Source: Owenia fusiformis
Taxonomy: Eukaryota > Annelida > Polychaeta > Sabellida > Oweniidae
NCBI GenBank assembly: GCA_903813345.2
Contig: CAIIXF020000019.1
Location: 1 to 50,000, forward strand
Direction of reading: 5' to 3'
Length of the DNA: 50,000 bases
Below, one piece after another: positions 1 through 9,425 of this stretch. Position numbers and translations under genes: made by a program. The notes below the pieces were generated by a model that did no database searches, was not told the origin of the DNA, and saw nothing but the letters and a program-made list of their open reading frames with translations. How positions within the stretch are numbered: position 1 is the stretch's first letter; every line of letters starts with the position of its first letter.

Positions 1-599
1 TACATCTCGGGTCTAATCTCAGAGTATTGATTGACATTCCCGAGTGGTTCCTCCTCCATAGATATCACATTGAAACAGTGATATAGACAGACGATACCTA
101 GAGCAGAAGAAACTCCCAGAGGTTGAATCCCAGTTGAGAGTGGAGATAGCTTCAGAGGAGCATATCCTCCTCAGGCCATTTTACTAGTTGGAGCAGAAGG
201 AACTCCAAGAGAGGGCCAAGAGGCTAATTCCATTTGAGTTTGAAGATAGTTTCAGGAGGAGCAGGTCCTCCTCCTCCTCCTCATTTGACCACTGAAGAAG
301 GGTGTTATTTGTGTGAAGAGGAGTTATTAGCGTAGAGAGAAGACTGAAGAAACTGAACTGAACAGAGTCATTGAAGCTGTATATAGACACTTTGAATTTA
401 CTTGTACTATTATTTTACGTTGGAATAGATTATAAAATCCCTGTATACCATTGTTATATTGCCATCTTTGAAAGGTAACTGCCGTACCACCAAACCAGGT
501 CGGCACCCGTGTATAACACCTCCAAGATCCCTTATATTGTCCCTGGCCTTTCCTGAAGTTTGCATACAGGGTACTCCTGGGAATCGGCCCGGCGCGACA
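1..599 (+). repeat. 5' LTR, last 599 bp only
   Basis: This segment is collinear with 5577-6181 and ends in GGCGCGACA, as the 3' LTR does. About 1.9 kb of this LTR lies before the window. A TATAAAA box at 431-437 (6013-6019 in the 3' copy) could be the LTR promoter, which would put the transcript start roughly 140 bp before the LTR end. Confidence 0.88.
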
Positions 600-603
600 T
601 TGT

Positions 604-618
604 TGGCAGCGGTGGGAT
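604..618 (+). other. Primer binding site, tRNA-Leu type
   Basis: TGGCAGCGGTGGGAT starts four bases after the LTR end. It is complementary to the 3' end (…ATCCCACCGCTGCCA) of animal tRNA-Leu, as I recall that tRNA. Its position is right for minus-strand priming of an LTR element. Confidence 0.75.
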
Positions 619-633
619 CTGTTGCCTTAAAAG

Positions 634-1592
634 ATGGCTGAAAAGTTTGAGAATAAACAAGAGAATGAGATGTCGATTACCACTCCTCCAATGGAAGACA
701 CTAGATCAGAGACTACAGTTAACTACAAGGGAGAAGAAGTTGGTCATAATGTACCTGGTAATGATGATACAATTCCTCTGGAGAAGAGTGGCCCCCGAGT
801 AATGAGGACTCCGGATCGAAGAGTACAACCACCTCCAACACAGAGGTATATACAGAAGTCCCCGGGGTTAGAAGCAAGCACTGGTTACTGGTCACAGACT
901 CAAATGAGCAGGGAGGAGCTACTCCTCCTGGCCTTGGTAGGGATTTTGCAGAGGTTCCAACAAGACATGGAGGACATTTTCCTTTGATGTCCCCTTTGCT
1001 GCCCGTGATGCGAGTAGAACAAGATCATTTGAAGATCCAACTGAACTCCACCAAGATGCAGGTCATGGCCATGGAGGGAAGTCTCGATATGCTTTGATCA
1101 GATGTTGGTCAAATAGGAAGAGGACTTCAGGCTCAAGCCGAGGAGATGGCAACCCTCCATGCTGATATGGGTAAGCTGACAGATGTGATGAGTCGAGGTC
1201 AGGAAGAAGCTAGGATGAGCAGAGAGGGGATGGAGAACTTGTGTAGGGACCTGAGTGCTACGCTGATGCAGCTTACAAAACCTCCTCCACCAGCTCCTCG
1301 CTTGATAAACCCATCTACAATGGAGGTCAGCAGTCCTAACTCCATTCCTGTGAACAAGCTTGAAGTAATTCCAAAGAAGGTTCATGGAGGAGCAAATCTA
1401 GCTCCTCATTTGAAGGAAGAGGAACACACGCACTTCACCAGATCTCAGTATGATGTTGATGGAGCAACAAGTGCTCAGAAATTCCAAAGACCACCTACAG
1501 GAGTAGAAGCTCCTCGTGAGGATTCTGGGATGTAGCCAACAAATGAGAAGAGGAGAGAAGATAGTTCCAATGGTAGCCATGAACAACAAGCC
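634..1592 (+). pseudogene. Broken 5' part of the gag reading frame
   Basis: An ATG at 634, 16 bases after the primer site, opens a frame that ends at a TGA at 985-987. From about 918 a different frame (that of the ORF starting at 1593) continues with plausible coiled-coil, Met/Gln/Glu-rich sequence, interrupted by TGA at 1095-1097 and TAG at 1533-1535. One frameshift and two stops therefore separate the apparent gag N terminus from the intact downstream frame. Either the N-terminal region is decayed in this copy, or expression relies on the internal ATG at 1593. The first region is polar and Pro-rich with no recognised domain. It is upstream of the capsid-like part, so it would correspond to a matrix or leader segment. 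Confidence 0.65.
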
Positions 1593-3542
1593 ATGCTGAA
1601 GATAACAGAGAAAGCCATGGAGATGTGTGGGAAGGCTTTAGATTCCATGAAGGAGGGAAGGAAGACTAAAATCAAGCCAACCCAACTATTTGATGGCAAA
1701 ACTCCCTGGCTTGACTACAAAGCCCACTTCCAGAATTGTATTGAAAGCAATAGATGGAATGACGAGGAGAAGAGGCAGAATATCACGAACCAATTGAGGG
1801 GTGACGCTCAGCAACTGGTCCAAGAGCTAGAAGAAGGACACACTTATGGTGATCTTTTAGAGGCCTTAACGAAAAGATTTGGACCAGAGGACAAAGCCTC
1901 TATGTATGAAGCAGAGCTTAATACAAGAGTCTGGAAGCCTAGAGAGTCCTTACAGACTTTGGGACAGAGTATAAGGAGGCTAGCTGCCTTGGCCTTTCCA
2001 GAGATGCCTCGTTCTTCTCAGGACAGATTGGCAAGACGGAGCTTCGAAAACGCTTTCACCGATGATGAAGTGCGAGCCGCAGTCCATCGTAGGGATCCAA
2101 AATCTCCCGACAAGGCAATTGAAGAAGCCCAGAAGGAAGAAGCCTATCAGGAGTCAGAGAGGATCAGAAAAGGCCAGAAGCCGAGACATGTAGTTGCTGT
2201 TGCCAGTGTTCCAGTGGATGAAGAGGAGAAGTTGCTCACAATGATGCAAGGTCTGCAAGAAGAGTTAAAGGAGCACATGAGAGAATCCCTCATAGAGATG
2301 AAAAAGGAGATGGAGGAGGCTGTGAAGCTCTTCAAGGGGAAAAGAGAACTCCAAGCTCCTCAGAACTTTACATGTAGGAACTGTGGCGAAGAGGGACATA
2401 TGAGGAGGAGATGCCCATTGGTGACATGCTTTAATTGTTCTGGGAGAGGACACATGTCTTATGAGTGCCCAAAGCCAGGACGGAAGCTCGAGGAGGAGGA
2501 GCAAAGAAGACTTTCAGGGAGCAATAGCAACTCTACAATTCGACCAATAAGATTCCTTAACCTGGATAGACTTAGTGTTTACAACTTGTGTAAGGCACAA
2601 ACAGTGAGGAGGATGGTAGCTAAGGCCAGAATCTGTGGTGTAGCAACTGAATTCCTGGTAGATAGTGGAGCTACAGTTTCTCTTATGAGTCTGGACAGCT
2701 TCAACAGGATTCCACACCAAATTCGACCGAAGTTAAAACCTGTGATGGATGTTGTAGTGCAAGCTGATGGTTCCCCTGTTGCGACGTATGGTTCTTGTCC
2801 CATTGAAGTGGTATTAGAGGGGAGAAGAACGTTGGTAGAGATAGTGATTGCTGATATTAAAACAGCTGGAATCTTGGGAACGGATTTCCTCGTAGCTAGT
2901 AGAGCTGTGATCAACTATGGCTCCCAGCGGATGTGTTTTTCTGAACCAGAGGTGTTCGATGAAGAGCTTCGAGAACTCCAGAGCAGGCCGAGTAGATCCA
3001 ACTCTAAATTTGATGGACTGAGGCAAGACGGCTCAACCTTAGAGAGGAGTCCAAAGAAAAAGAAGAGGAAGCATAGATGTAGGAGAAGCAAGAAGGTAAC
3101 CTTCCAGCAGTCTGAGGAAGAGGAGGTTACTTGTATCCCAGAGACTGATGAAGATGACTTTCCTGATGATGCTGAGACACTGAGTCCGAGTGGCTCCTTC
3201 AGGAGACAGCGGTGCTCCCTTGATGAAGATGTTGGACCGAGTCATGATGGATTCCAGGTACCAGATGTAGATGAAGGAGCAGAGACTCTTAAGCCGAAGA
3301 GGAGAAGTAGCTCTGAGGAAAAGAAGTGCACTGTTTCTGAGGAGAGTCAAGCTGACGCCAAAGCCTTAGAGGGAGATGGAGAAGCAATGACTCTTAGGCA
3401 GAAGCAGAGAAGTAGCTCGGAAGAAGAGATGTTTACAGTGTGTGAGGAGCGATTACAGTTCCATAGGCATCAGAAGAAGAGGAAGCCAGAGTATGGAACG
3501 AGGTGGATGAATGGGAGAACTACCTATGAGAGGGTGATGTAG
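1593..3542 (+). CDS. Retrotransposon Gag-protease polyprotein
   Basis: Open frame of 649 residues. Residues about 30-205 look like a retrotransposon Gag capsid domain, ending in a charged helix-prone stretch. Two CCHC zinc knuckles follow: C261-x2-C264-x4-H269-x4-C274 and C279-x2-C282-x4-H287-x4-C292, for RNA binding and packaging. A retropepsin-type aspartic protease comes next, with catalytic D357-S-G-A and a second hallmark I427-L-G-T-D. After the protease, instead of reverse transcriptase, there is a Lys/Arg patch (from about 487) and an acidic Ser/Glu-rich tail holding a duplicated block (about 563-584 and 598-619, each with RSSSEE). The frame ends 111 bp before the 3' LTR. It probably assembles particles and matures Gag but needs polymerase from a related element. 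The start codon is uncertain because the upstream region is broken. Confidence 0.88.
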   Translation: MLKITEKAMEMCGKALDSMKEGRKTKIKPTQLFDGKTPWLDYKAHFQNCIESNRWNDEEKRQNITNQLRGDAQQLVQELEEGHTYGDLLEALTKRFGPEDKASMYEAELNTRVWKPRESLQTLGQSIRRLAALAFPEMPRSSQDRLARRSFENAFTDDEVRAAVHRRDPKSPDKAIEEAQKEEAYQESERIRKGQKPRHVVAVASVPVDEEEKLLTMMQGLQEELKEHMRESLIEMKKEMEEAVKLFKGKRELQAPQNFTCRNCGEEGHMRRRCPLVTCFNCSGRGHMSYECPKPGRKLEEEEQRRLSGSNSNSTIRPIRFLNLDRLSVYNLCKAQTVRRMVAKARICGVATEFLVDSGATVSLMSLDSFNRIPHQIRPKLKPVMDVVVQADGSPVATYGSCPIEVVLEGRRTLVEIVIADIKTAGILGTDFLVASRAVINYGSQRMCFSEPEVFDEELRELQSRPSRSNSKFDGLRQDGSTLERSPKKKKRKHRCRRSKKVTFQQSEEEEVTCIPETDEDDFPDDAETLSPSGSFRRQRCSLDEDVGPSHDGFQVPDVDEGAETLKPKRRSSSEEKKCTVSEESQADAKALEGDGEAMTLRQKQRSSSEEEMFTVCEERLQFHRHQKKRKPEYGTRWMNGRTTYERVM

Positions 3543-3640
3543 GATCTAGTGATTTAGAGACATTGTATAATATATGAGATATCGACTCTTGGAAAATAAA
3601 GTTGATTCTAAGTGCTTGTGTGATCGTGGGCGATCAAGCT

Positions 3641-3653
3641 TAGTAGGGGGGAG
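3641..3653 (+). other. Polypurine tract
   Basis: A G-rich purine run (AGGGGGGAG) lies immediately before the TGTGGGA that opens the 3' LTR. This is the expected plus-strand primer site of an LTR element. Confidence 0.75.
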
Positions 3654-6181
3654 TGTGGGAATTTTTAATTCCCCCTGAGTAGTACTAGGGCTTGTGATAC
3701 GTTTATTTTACAGGATTTTATGTTATTTCATGTTTATTCAATGTTCCATCCCTGTAATTTGGAATTTTCTTCAGCAAAGTGTGTACATGCAGAATCTCAC
3801 GTAGGCACTTGGATGTTTACTTGATCAGCAGGCTGGGTTGGAATAAATTAGCATAATTAAGCACACAGCAACAGAGCTCAGCCAATCAGATGGCTTCAGT
3901 TGAATTTACCGCCAACTTAAGTTGTATTTTCCCATGATGCAACCTGAGATGACTGGGATTAGAGTGTGAGAAAGTGACCTGTAAATCAGAGTAAACCAAG
4001 ACATTGCAGAGCAAACACCTCGTCAGTTTGTATCATTTTATGTGGTAGCGTGTTTGATGTGAATTGCGAACTATATTACATGATATTTGGATTATTTGCT
4101 GACATTATTTGCTGCAGTTTTGCGTCCGTTGTGACTGTGCGAGATACAAGAAGATAACAGCCAGTTTTGGGTGAGTTGGCAATTTGATTATTGAGTGTGA
4201 CGCCATATTGCTGTCCGCCATTTTGATTTTTTCTTCCCAGAATTCCCAGCGGTCGGCCATCTTTATTTTTACGGAAGTGACGTCATTTAAAGAAGTAATT
4301 CCTCCTCCGAGTAATTAAGGCTCTTGTCTAATCTCAGTTTGATTGATATTCGAGAGCCATATCTGCTTCGAGGACTCACTGCTCCGAGTGATTACTCCTC
4401 CAATTATTTAAGTGTTATATCTCCCTCGAGTAATATTTGGTCCGAGTAGTTACAGCTCTGTCTAATCTCAGTTGTGATTGATATTCGAGAGATGTATCTG
4501 CTCCGAGGATTGCCAGCTCCGAGTGATTACTTTCATCTAGTTAAGATCCCATCTGCCCGAGGATAGTTAACTCCGAGAGATATTGCTCTTGTCTAATCTC
4601 AGTTTGATTGATATTCGAGAGCCATATCTGCTCTGAGGATTGTTGGCTCAAAGCACGCACTCCTCCATCGATTCTAGAGTGGAATCTGCTCCGAGGGTTG
4701 AGGATTCAGCCCCGTCTAATCTCACTTTATTGATCGATATTCGTGAGTTGCTCCTCCTCCTCCGGGTTATTGATGATGAAAATTGATACAAGTTGCTGAA
4801 CTTGACGCATCCTCCGAGGTGATTTGACTCCTCCAGAAGCTAGGTACTGAGGTTACACTACCGGAACCAAAGTATCCCTGGGTTGCAAGGTTTACTCTCA
4901 TTGGAGCCAAGGTTACACTCCCGGAACTGAGGTACTCCACGATCGAGAAGTGGCAGCTCTGGTCTAATCTCACCATTTGATTGACATTCCAGAGTTGTTA
5001 TTTCTCTGTAGAAGTTGTAGTGGTCTCTCTTGTGAAGTGGTGACTCCTTGAGCAGAAGTTACTCCAGAGCCTTGACTCCTTCCAAGAGACAGTGTGAGTA
5101 GAGGTTGAGAAGAGATTACTGTGGTGACGAGGTTACTATAGAGACGAGAAGACTCCCGGTGCGGAAGGTACTCCCAATAGCCAGGGTTGCGTTCAGGAGC
5201 AGAGGTTTCTCCTGAGACGAGACAACTCCTGGAGTGGAAGGTACTCCAATAGCAAAAGAAGAGGTTTCTCCTGTGAAGTGGGGACTCCCTGAGCAGAAGA
5301 TATTCCCAGAGCCAGCCTGGACCCCTTCCACGAGACAGTTTTATAGAGACAAAATAACTCCTTGAGCCGAGGTTACACTTCCGGAACCAAAACTCCTGGA
5401 GCCCTGATTCCTTCGAGGTGAGAAGACTGAGGGACATTGGTGTGTGTTTACTGGGAGCAGTTACATCTCAGGTCTTATCTCAGAGTATTGATTGACATTC
5501 CTGAGTTGTTCCTCCTCCATAGAGATTCCTATAGAGAAGAGTGTAGGTCAGTGCAGTGTGAATTACGTAGAGCAGTTACATCTCGGGTCTAATCTCAGAG
5601 TATTGATTGACATTCCCGAGTGGTTCCTCCTCCATAGATATCACATTGAAACAGTGATATAGACAGACGATACCTAGAGCAGAAGAAACTCCCAGAGGTT
5701 GAATCCCAGTTGAGAGTGGAGATAGCTTCAGAGGAGCAGATCCTCCTCAGGCCATTTTACTAGTTGGAGCAGAAGGAACTCAAAGAGAGGGCCAAGAGAC
5801 TAATTCCATTTGAGGGTGAAGATAGTTTCAGAGGAGCAGATCCTCCTCCTCCTCCTTTGACCACTGAAGAAGGGTGTTATTTGTGTGAAGAGGAGTTATT
5901 AGCGTAGAGAAACGACTGAAGAAACTAGAAGAAGCTGAACTGAACAGAGACATTGAAGCTGTATATAGACACTTTGAATTTACTTGTACTATTATTTTAC
6001 GTTCGAATAGATTATAAAATCCCTGTATACCATTGTTATATTGCCATCTTTGAAAGGTAACTGCCGTACCACCAAACCGGGTCGGCACCCGTGTATAACA
6101 CCTCCAAGATCCCTTATATCGTCCCTGGCCTTTCCTGAAGTTTGCATACAGGATACTCCTGGGAATCGGCCCGGCGCGACA
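3654..6181 (+). repeat. Complete 3' LTR, 2528 bp
   Basis: It starts TGTGGGAATT right after the purine tract and ends GGCGCGACA, with the same end as the upstream LTR. At 2.5 kb it is very long for a Gypsy element and almost as long as the whole interior. From about 4320 onward it is made of repeated modules: hairpin units, three copies of a GGTTACACT-CCGGAAC motif (near 4850, 4909 and 5372), and repeated GAGCAGAAG-ACTCC blocks. A TATAAAA box is at 6013-6019. No reading frame in it looks coding. Confidence 0.85.
4320..5620 (+). repeat. Array of hairpin modules in the LTR
   Basis: At least seven copies of a module recur near 4321-4356, 4456-4501, 4586-4621, 4714-4746, 4957-4994, 5467-5505 and 5582-5620; another is at 6-44 in the 5' LTR. 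Each has a conserved loop starting TCTAATCTCA and ending TTGATTGAYATT (24-27 nt) between short complementary arms. The arms differ between copies yet still pair: CTCGGG/CCCGAG, CTCAGG/CCTGAG, CTCTGG/CCAGAG, and CTCTTG/CGAGAG with one G-U pair. The copies at 4456 and 4714 pair less well. Confidence 0.75.
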
Positions 6182-6234
6182 ATATATCAAGTGATCTTTC
6201 TGTTCAACCACAATTTTCTTGTCGGCTTCAACTA

Positions 6235-6752
6235 AGAAATTCTCCATCTAAAATGTCACTCGACTTTTTTGTGATTATGAGTCAAAGAAAGCATTCTTGA
6301 GTATCAAATTGACTTCTGTGGTAACTTGAAACCATCTTCTAATTTATTCCACTTACCTTTTATTGTTTCTCCAAATATATTCTTTGAAAATCGGATTTTA
6401 AGGGTGTTAATCAGGGTAATTCTGTGCCATTTTATCAAAAATCTTGTTGCTATCTAGAAACGAGCAATTGTGATCTTGTTGTTACCTAGGAACGAGCAAC
6501 TGTGATGTCACGTCACACTCATGTTAATTCTGGAATCACATGGCAGCCATTTTGGAAATTTCAAAAAAGTTCCCCATTAAAAAGGCTAAATGCTGTTTAC
6601 AAATTGGAAACTATGGCAGAATCAACAAAGGGTTTGTGAAATAATTAGGATATGGTTTCAAAATTATGCACATGAAAATATATGACTACTAAATGCAGGC
6701 AGGGACTTTTAATTGCCAAAAAGTCGAGTGACATTTTAGATGGAGAATTTCT
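6235..6752. mobile_element. MITE with ~35-bp TIRs and TA target duplication
   Basis: Bases 6233-6269 are the exact reverse complement of 6718-6754. The outermost TA on each side fits a TA target duplication, giving an element of about 518 bp starting AGAAATTCTCC. That is typical of non-autonomous Tc1/mariner-type elements. No transposase is present. It lies 53 bp after the LTR element. Confidence 0.7.
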
Positions 6753-6876
6753 TAATACTTTAATAAAAAGCCATCGTTCCGTCTCACCCCGCGTTCCGTC
6801 TTACCCCGCTCTCCCCCTAATCACAAGCTCTTACGAAGCTCAAAAATTACAAACAATTACGAGACTCGTAACGAGG

Positions 6877-6942
6877 CCCGTACGAGGTTGTACAGGGTCC
6901 GTTGACACAACGAGCTCCGTACGAGTTGTACGGGGTCCGATG
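6877..6942. repeat. Two-copy CpG-rich tandem repeat
   Basis: CCGTACGAG-TTGTAC-GGGTCCG occurs twice, about 40 bp apart, inside a locally CpG-rich stretch (6780-6945) that contrasts with the AT-rich surroundings. Confidence 0.5.
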
Positions 6943-7054
6943 TAATTTGCCTGTGTTACTGTGTACCTATAAATTACTTGTGACGTCACATCGTTACAAC
7001 ATTACGGCGCCATATTGGATTCATATTCATCTCTACGTGCTTTGATTTTGGTAA

Positions 7055-7302
7055 GAAAATGTCTTTTTATATGTCATATATGGGATAATAAGGAAAAACA
7101 GTATCCTCTTTGCACGCACCATCAATCATAGTCTCTGTTTATGTTTTTTATAGATCAATTATGTGTTTTTATAGGCGAAATGTGTTTTCCAATCCGAAAA
7201 ATTGGTAAATAAAATGTCCTGTTTAAGCTTATGTCATATTTAGGAAAATATGAAAAACTCGAGAGGACATTTGCGTGCATTATCAATTATATTCTCTGTA
7301 TC
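7055..7302. repeat. Diverged tandem duplication
   Basis: A segment starting AAAATGTC and ending ATTCTCTG or AGTCTCTG occurs at about 7057-7137 and again at about 7207-7302, clearly similar but diverged. It lies between a possible splice donor (GTAAGA, 7051) and a possible acceptor (TTTCATTTCCAG, ending near 7333). Confidence 0.5.
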
Positions 7303-7371
7303 AATCTTTTTATTTTCAGTTTTCATTTCCAGACCCACCTGATGAATTAGCAAGGTGGAAAAGAAGCAAAA

Positions 7372-7686
7372 TATGTCTACAAAAAGAGGAACCAAGCAGG
7401 CTTATACAAGTAGTCCAACTCCTTTGAAAAATCCGTCTGCTGATGAACTACATACATGTACAAAAACATAAAGGATGTGGAATGGTTTCCCTGGAACACT
7501 GCGCTCATAAATGCCAGACAAAATAATCACAATGAGATTTGCTTTGATCGTCATCGTACTATAGCGACCAGTGTAGATTGGATACGACATCTCACTTTGA
7601 TACCCAAGAAACTGCTAACTTATTCACTGATCAATCAACTTCAATTCAAAATTACTGAAGATGGACCACTCCAAAACATGTGTTAA
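7372..7686 (+). pseudogene. Unrecognised possible coding remnant
   Basis: An ATG at 7372 opens a 32-residue frame (begins MSTKRGTKQAY). A second frame with ATG at 7456, overlapping its end, continues for 76 residues with protein-like composition (contains KDVEWFPWNTALINAR). One small indel would join them. A good acceptor-like sequence lies about 40 bp upstream. I recognise no domain. It could be a decayed exon or transposon gene, or chance; no supporting repeat of it occurs in the window. Confidence 0.25.
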
Positions 7687-7952
7687 TTGTAGCGTCGATG
7701 ACTTCAGGAAAGGGGATTGTTGTTGGATAAATATTTACAAGCTTTTATTGTTTAAAAACAGTAATTCAGAATTTACGTGCTGTTCCTTGTTTCGGTAAGA
7801 CCGTTCTGTTATGTTTCCAAAAATGTGAGAGAAAGTGAAAACTACCTTGGTGTGGCGTTTCCCAGTAATCTAGGTTATGAAAACTTTCCGTCTTTCCACT
7901 GATTCTATAACTTAATCCATGTAACATGGTATCCGAAACATAATGAATGCTC

Positions 7953-8840
7953 ATAAAAGAAGGGGACCTCAAAAGCTACATAGCTTCAAAATTTGGACAC
8001 CAAAATGCCTAGGTCAAAATCTAGGTCAAATTCATAGTTTTTCCTTATTTTTACGATTCTGACACTACACTTTAATAATTTACTTCAAAATTTTGTATAC
8101 AGGTAGCAAAGAGTGTGCTAATAGTGTTAGCCTTTTGCCGTCAGAAAGTATTTTGACCCACTTTTGAGATATGGTGTCCGAAAAGTAGGTCAAAATAAAA
8201 GGTTCTCCAAATTTAACATATGAGCTATGAATTAAGAGCAAAATTTTCCCAGGAATCCGAATCTGCAAACCAAATTTCAATCCGACTTACGGTTTTGAAG
8301 TTATTGCGTTTTGAAAGCTCAAAAATCGCTAAATTTAGTGCCCCATGTTATGTCAATGAGAAAAAAGATTTTTTTGAAGTGTAAAATACCAGATATAAAC
8401 TGAGTACAGCTTAACATTCTGAAAGCCTATAAAAGAAGGGGACCTCGAAGGCTATCTAGCTTTAAAATTTGGACACCAAAATGCCTAGGTCAAAATCTAG
8501 GTCAAATTCATAGTTTTCCCTTATTTTTGCGATTCTGACATTACACTTTAATGATTTGCTTCGAAATTTTGTGTACAGGTAGCAAAGAGTGTGCTTAGTG
8601 TTAGCCTTCTGCCGTCAGAAAGTATTTTGACCCACTTTTGAGATATGGTGTCTGAAAAGTAGGTCAAAATAAAAAGTTCTCCAAATTTAACGTATGAGTT
8701 ATGAATTAAGGGTAGAATTTTCTCAGGAATCAGAATCTTTAAACCAAATTTCGATCCAACTTCTGATTAGATAGTTATAGCGGTTTGGAGTCTCGAAAAG
8801 TCGATATGATGATATCCCCATGTTAAGCCAATCATCTTAA
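7953..8840. repeat. Tandem duplication, 476-bp period
   Basis: The block starting ATAAAAGAAGGGGACCTC at 7953 recurs at 8429 and the two stay aligned for about 400 bp, including the doubled AGGTCAAAATCTAGGTCAAA motif. The copies differ by scattered substitutions. No coding frame is conserved between them. Confidence 0.8.
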
Positions 8841-9425
8841 GAGACTAAATGTCTATATTCTAGCTGACTCAGGTTATTTTGAATGACTCAGCTTACAAGT
8901 ATTTGGATGACTCAGCTTAAAAAAAGTCTGAAATCTGGAGTCTTAAATTGAACTTGTTCAATTTACATGTCTAGTTATTTTTGAATCGATATGCTTCAAA
9001 AATGTATTTTTTACCTTGCTTAAAATTGACCATTTTTTCAAAATCATCTCACTAAAAACCGCTGAAGTTTGAAATCAATTTTGTTAAAAAGTGCAAAAAA
9101 ATCTAAAATGTTTTTTTTTCAAATAGACGTAAGTTTATAGTATACATTTGTACATTCGTTACCCAAGGCATTGAAGTAAACTCCAAGGAAAAATAGGCGA
9201 ATTTTCAAATTGAAATTAGGGTCCATCTCAAACATGTCGATTTTCACATCTTGACCCCCTGATTAATATGTCAAGCTATTCAAATTAAGATGCAACATTT
9301 TCAAAAAACCAAGAACGTTCCTCATGGTACTTAACTGTTAATCGCAAATGGATTTGGACTGCAACCTTTTCCTTTTTCGATGTGTATCACTTCTCAACAT
9401 GAACCAATAAAATCTATCATTTTCA
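8841..9425. other. AT-rich stretch without recognised features
   Basis: Homopolymer-rich sequence with short repeats of TGACTCAGCTTA near 8865-8920. It looks like a decayed relative of the TTGACC-rich repeat at 35335-36005. I see no coding sequence. Confidence 0.4.

Larger units (their letters stand above)
1..6181 (+). mobile_element. Gypsy-like LTR retrotransposon, gag-protease only, 5' end outside window
   Basis: Bases 1-599 are repeated at 5577-6181, which defines the end of a long terminal repeat. Between the LTRs lie a tRNA-Leu-type primer binding site, a gag-protease reading frame and a purine tract. The interior is only about 3.05 kb and I found no reverse transcriptase, RNase H or integrase motif in any frame, so the copy looks non-autonomous. 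The two LTR copies differ by roughly a dozen substitutions plus small indels over 600 bp, so the insertion is fairly recent. The 3' LTR runs TG...CA. The target duplication cannot be tested because the left flank is outside the window. Confidence 0.9.

Noticed and set aside
3000-3653. Hidden reverse transcriptase or integrase after the protease
   Set aside because: No YXDD, no HHCC or DDE-type motifs in any frame; too little sequence remains before the 3' LTR.
4320-5620. Hammerhead ribozyme as the identity of the LTR hairpin module
   Set aside because: The loop has no CUGANGA and GAAA core in the required order, and no cleavage-site context.
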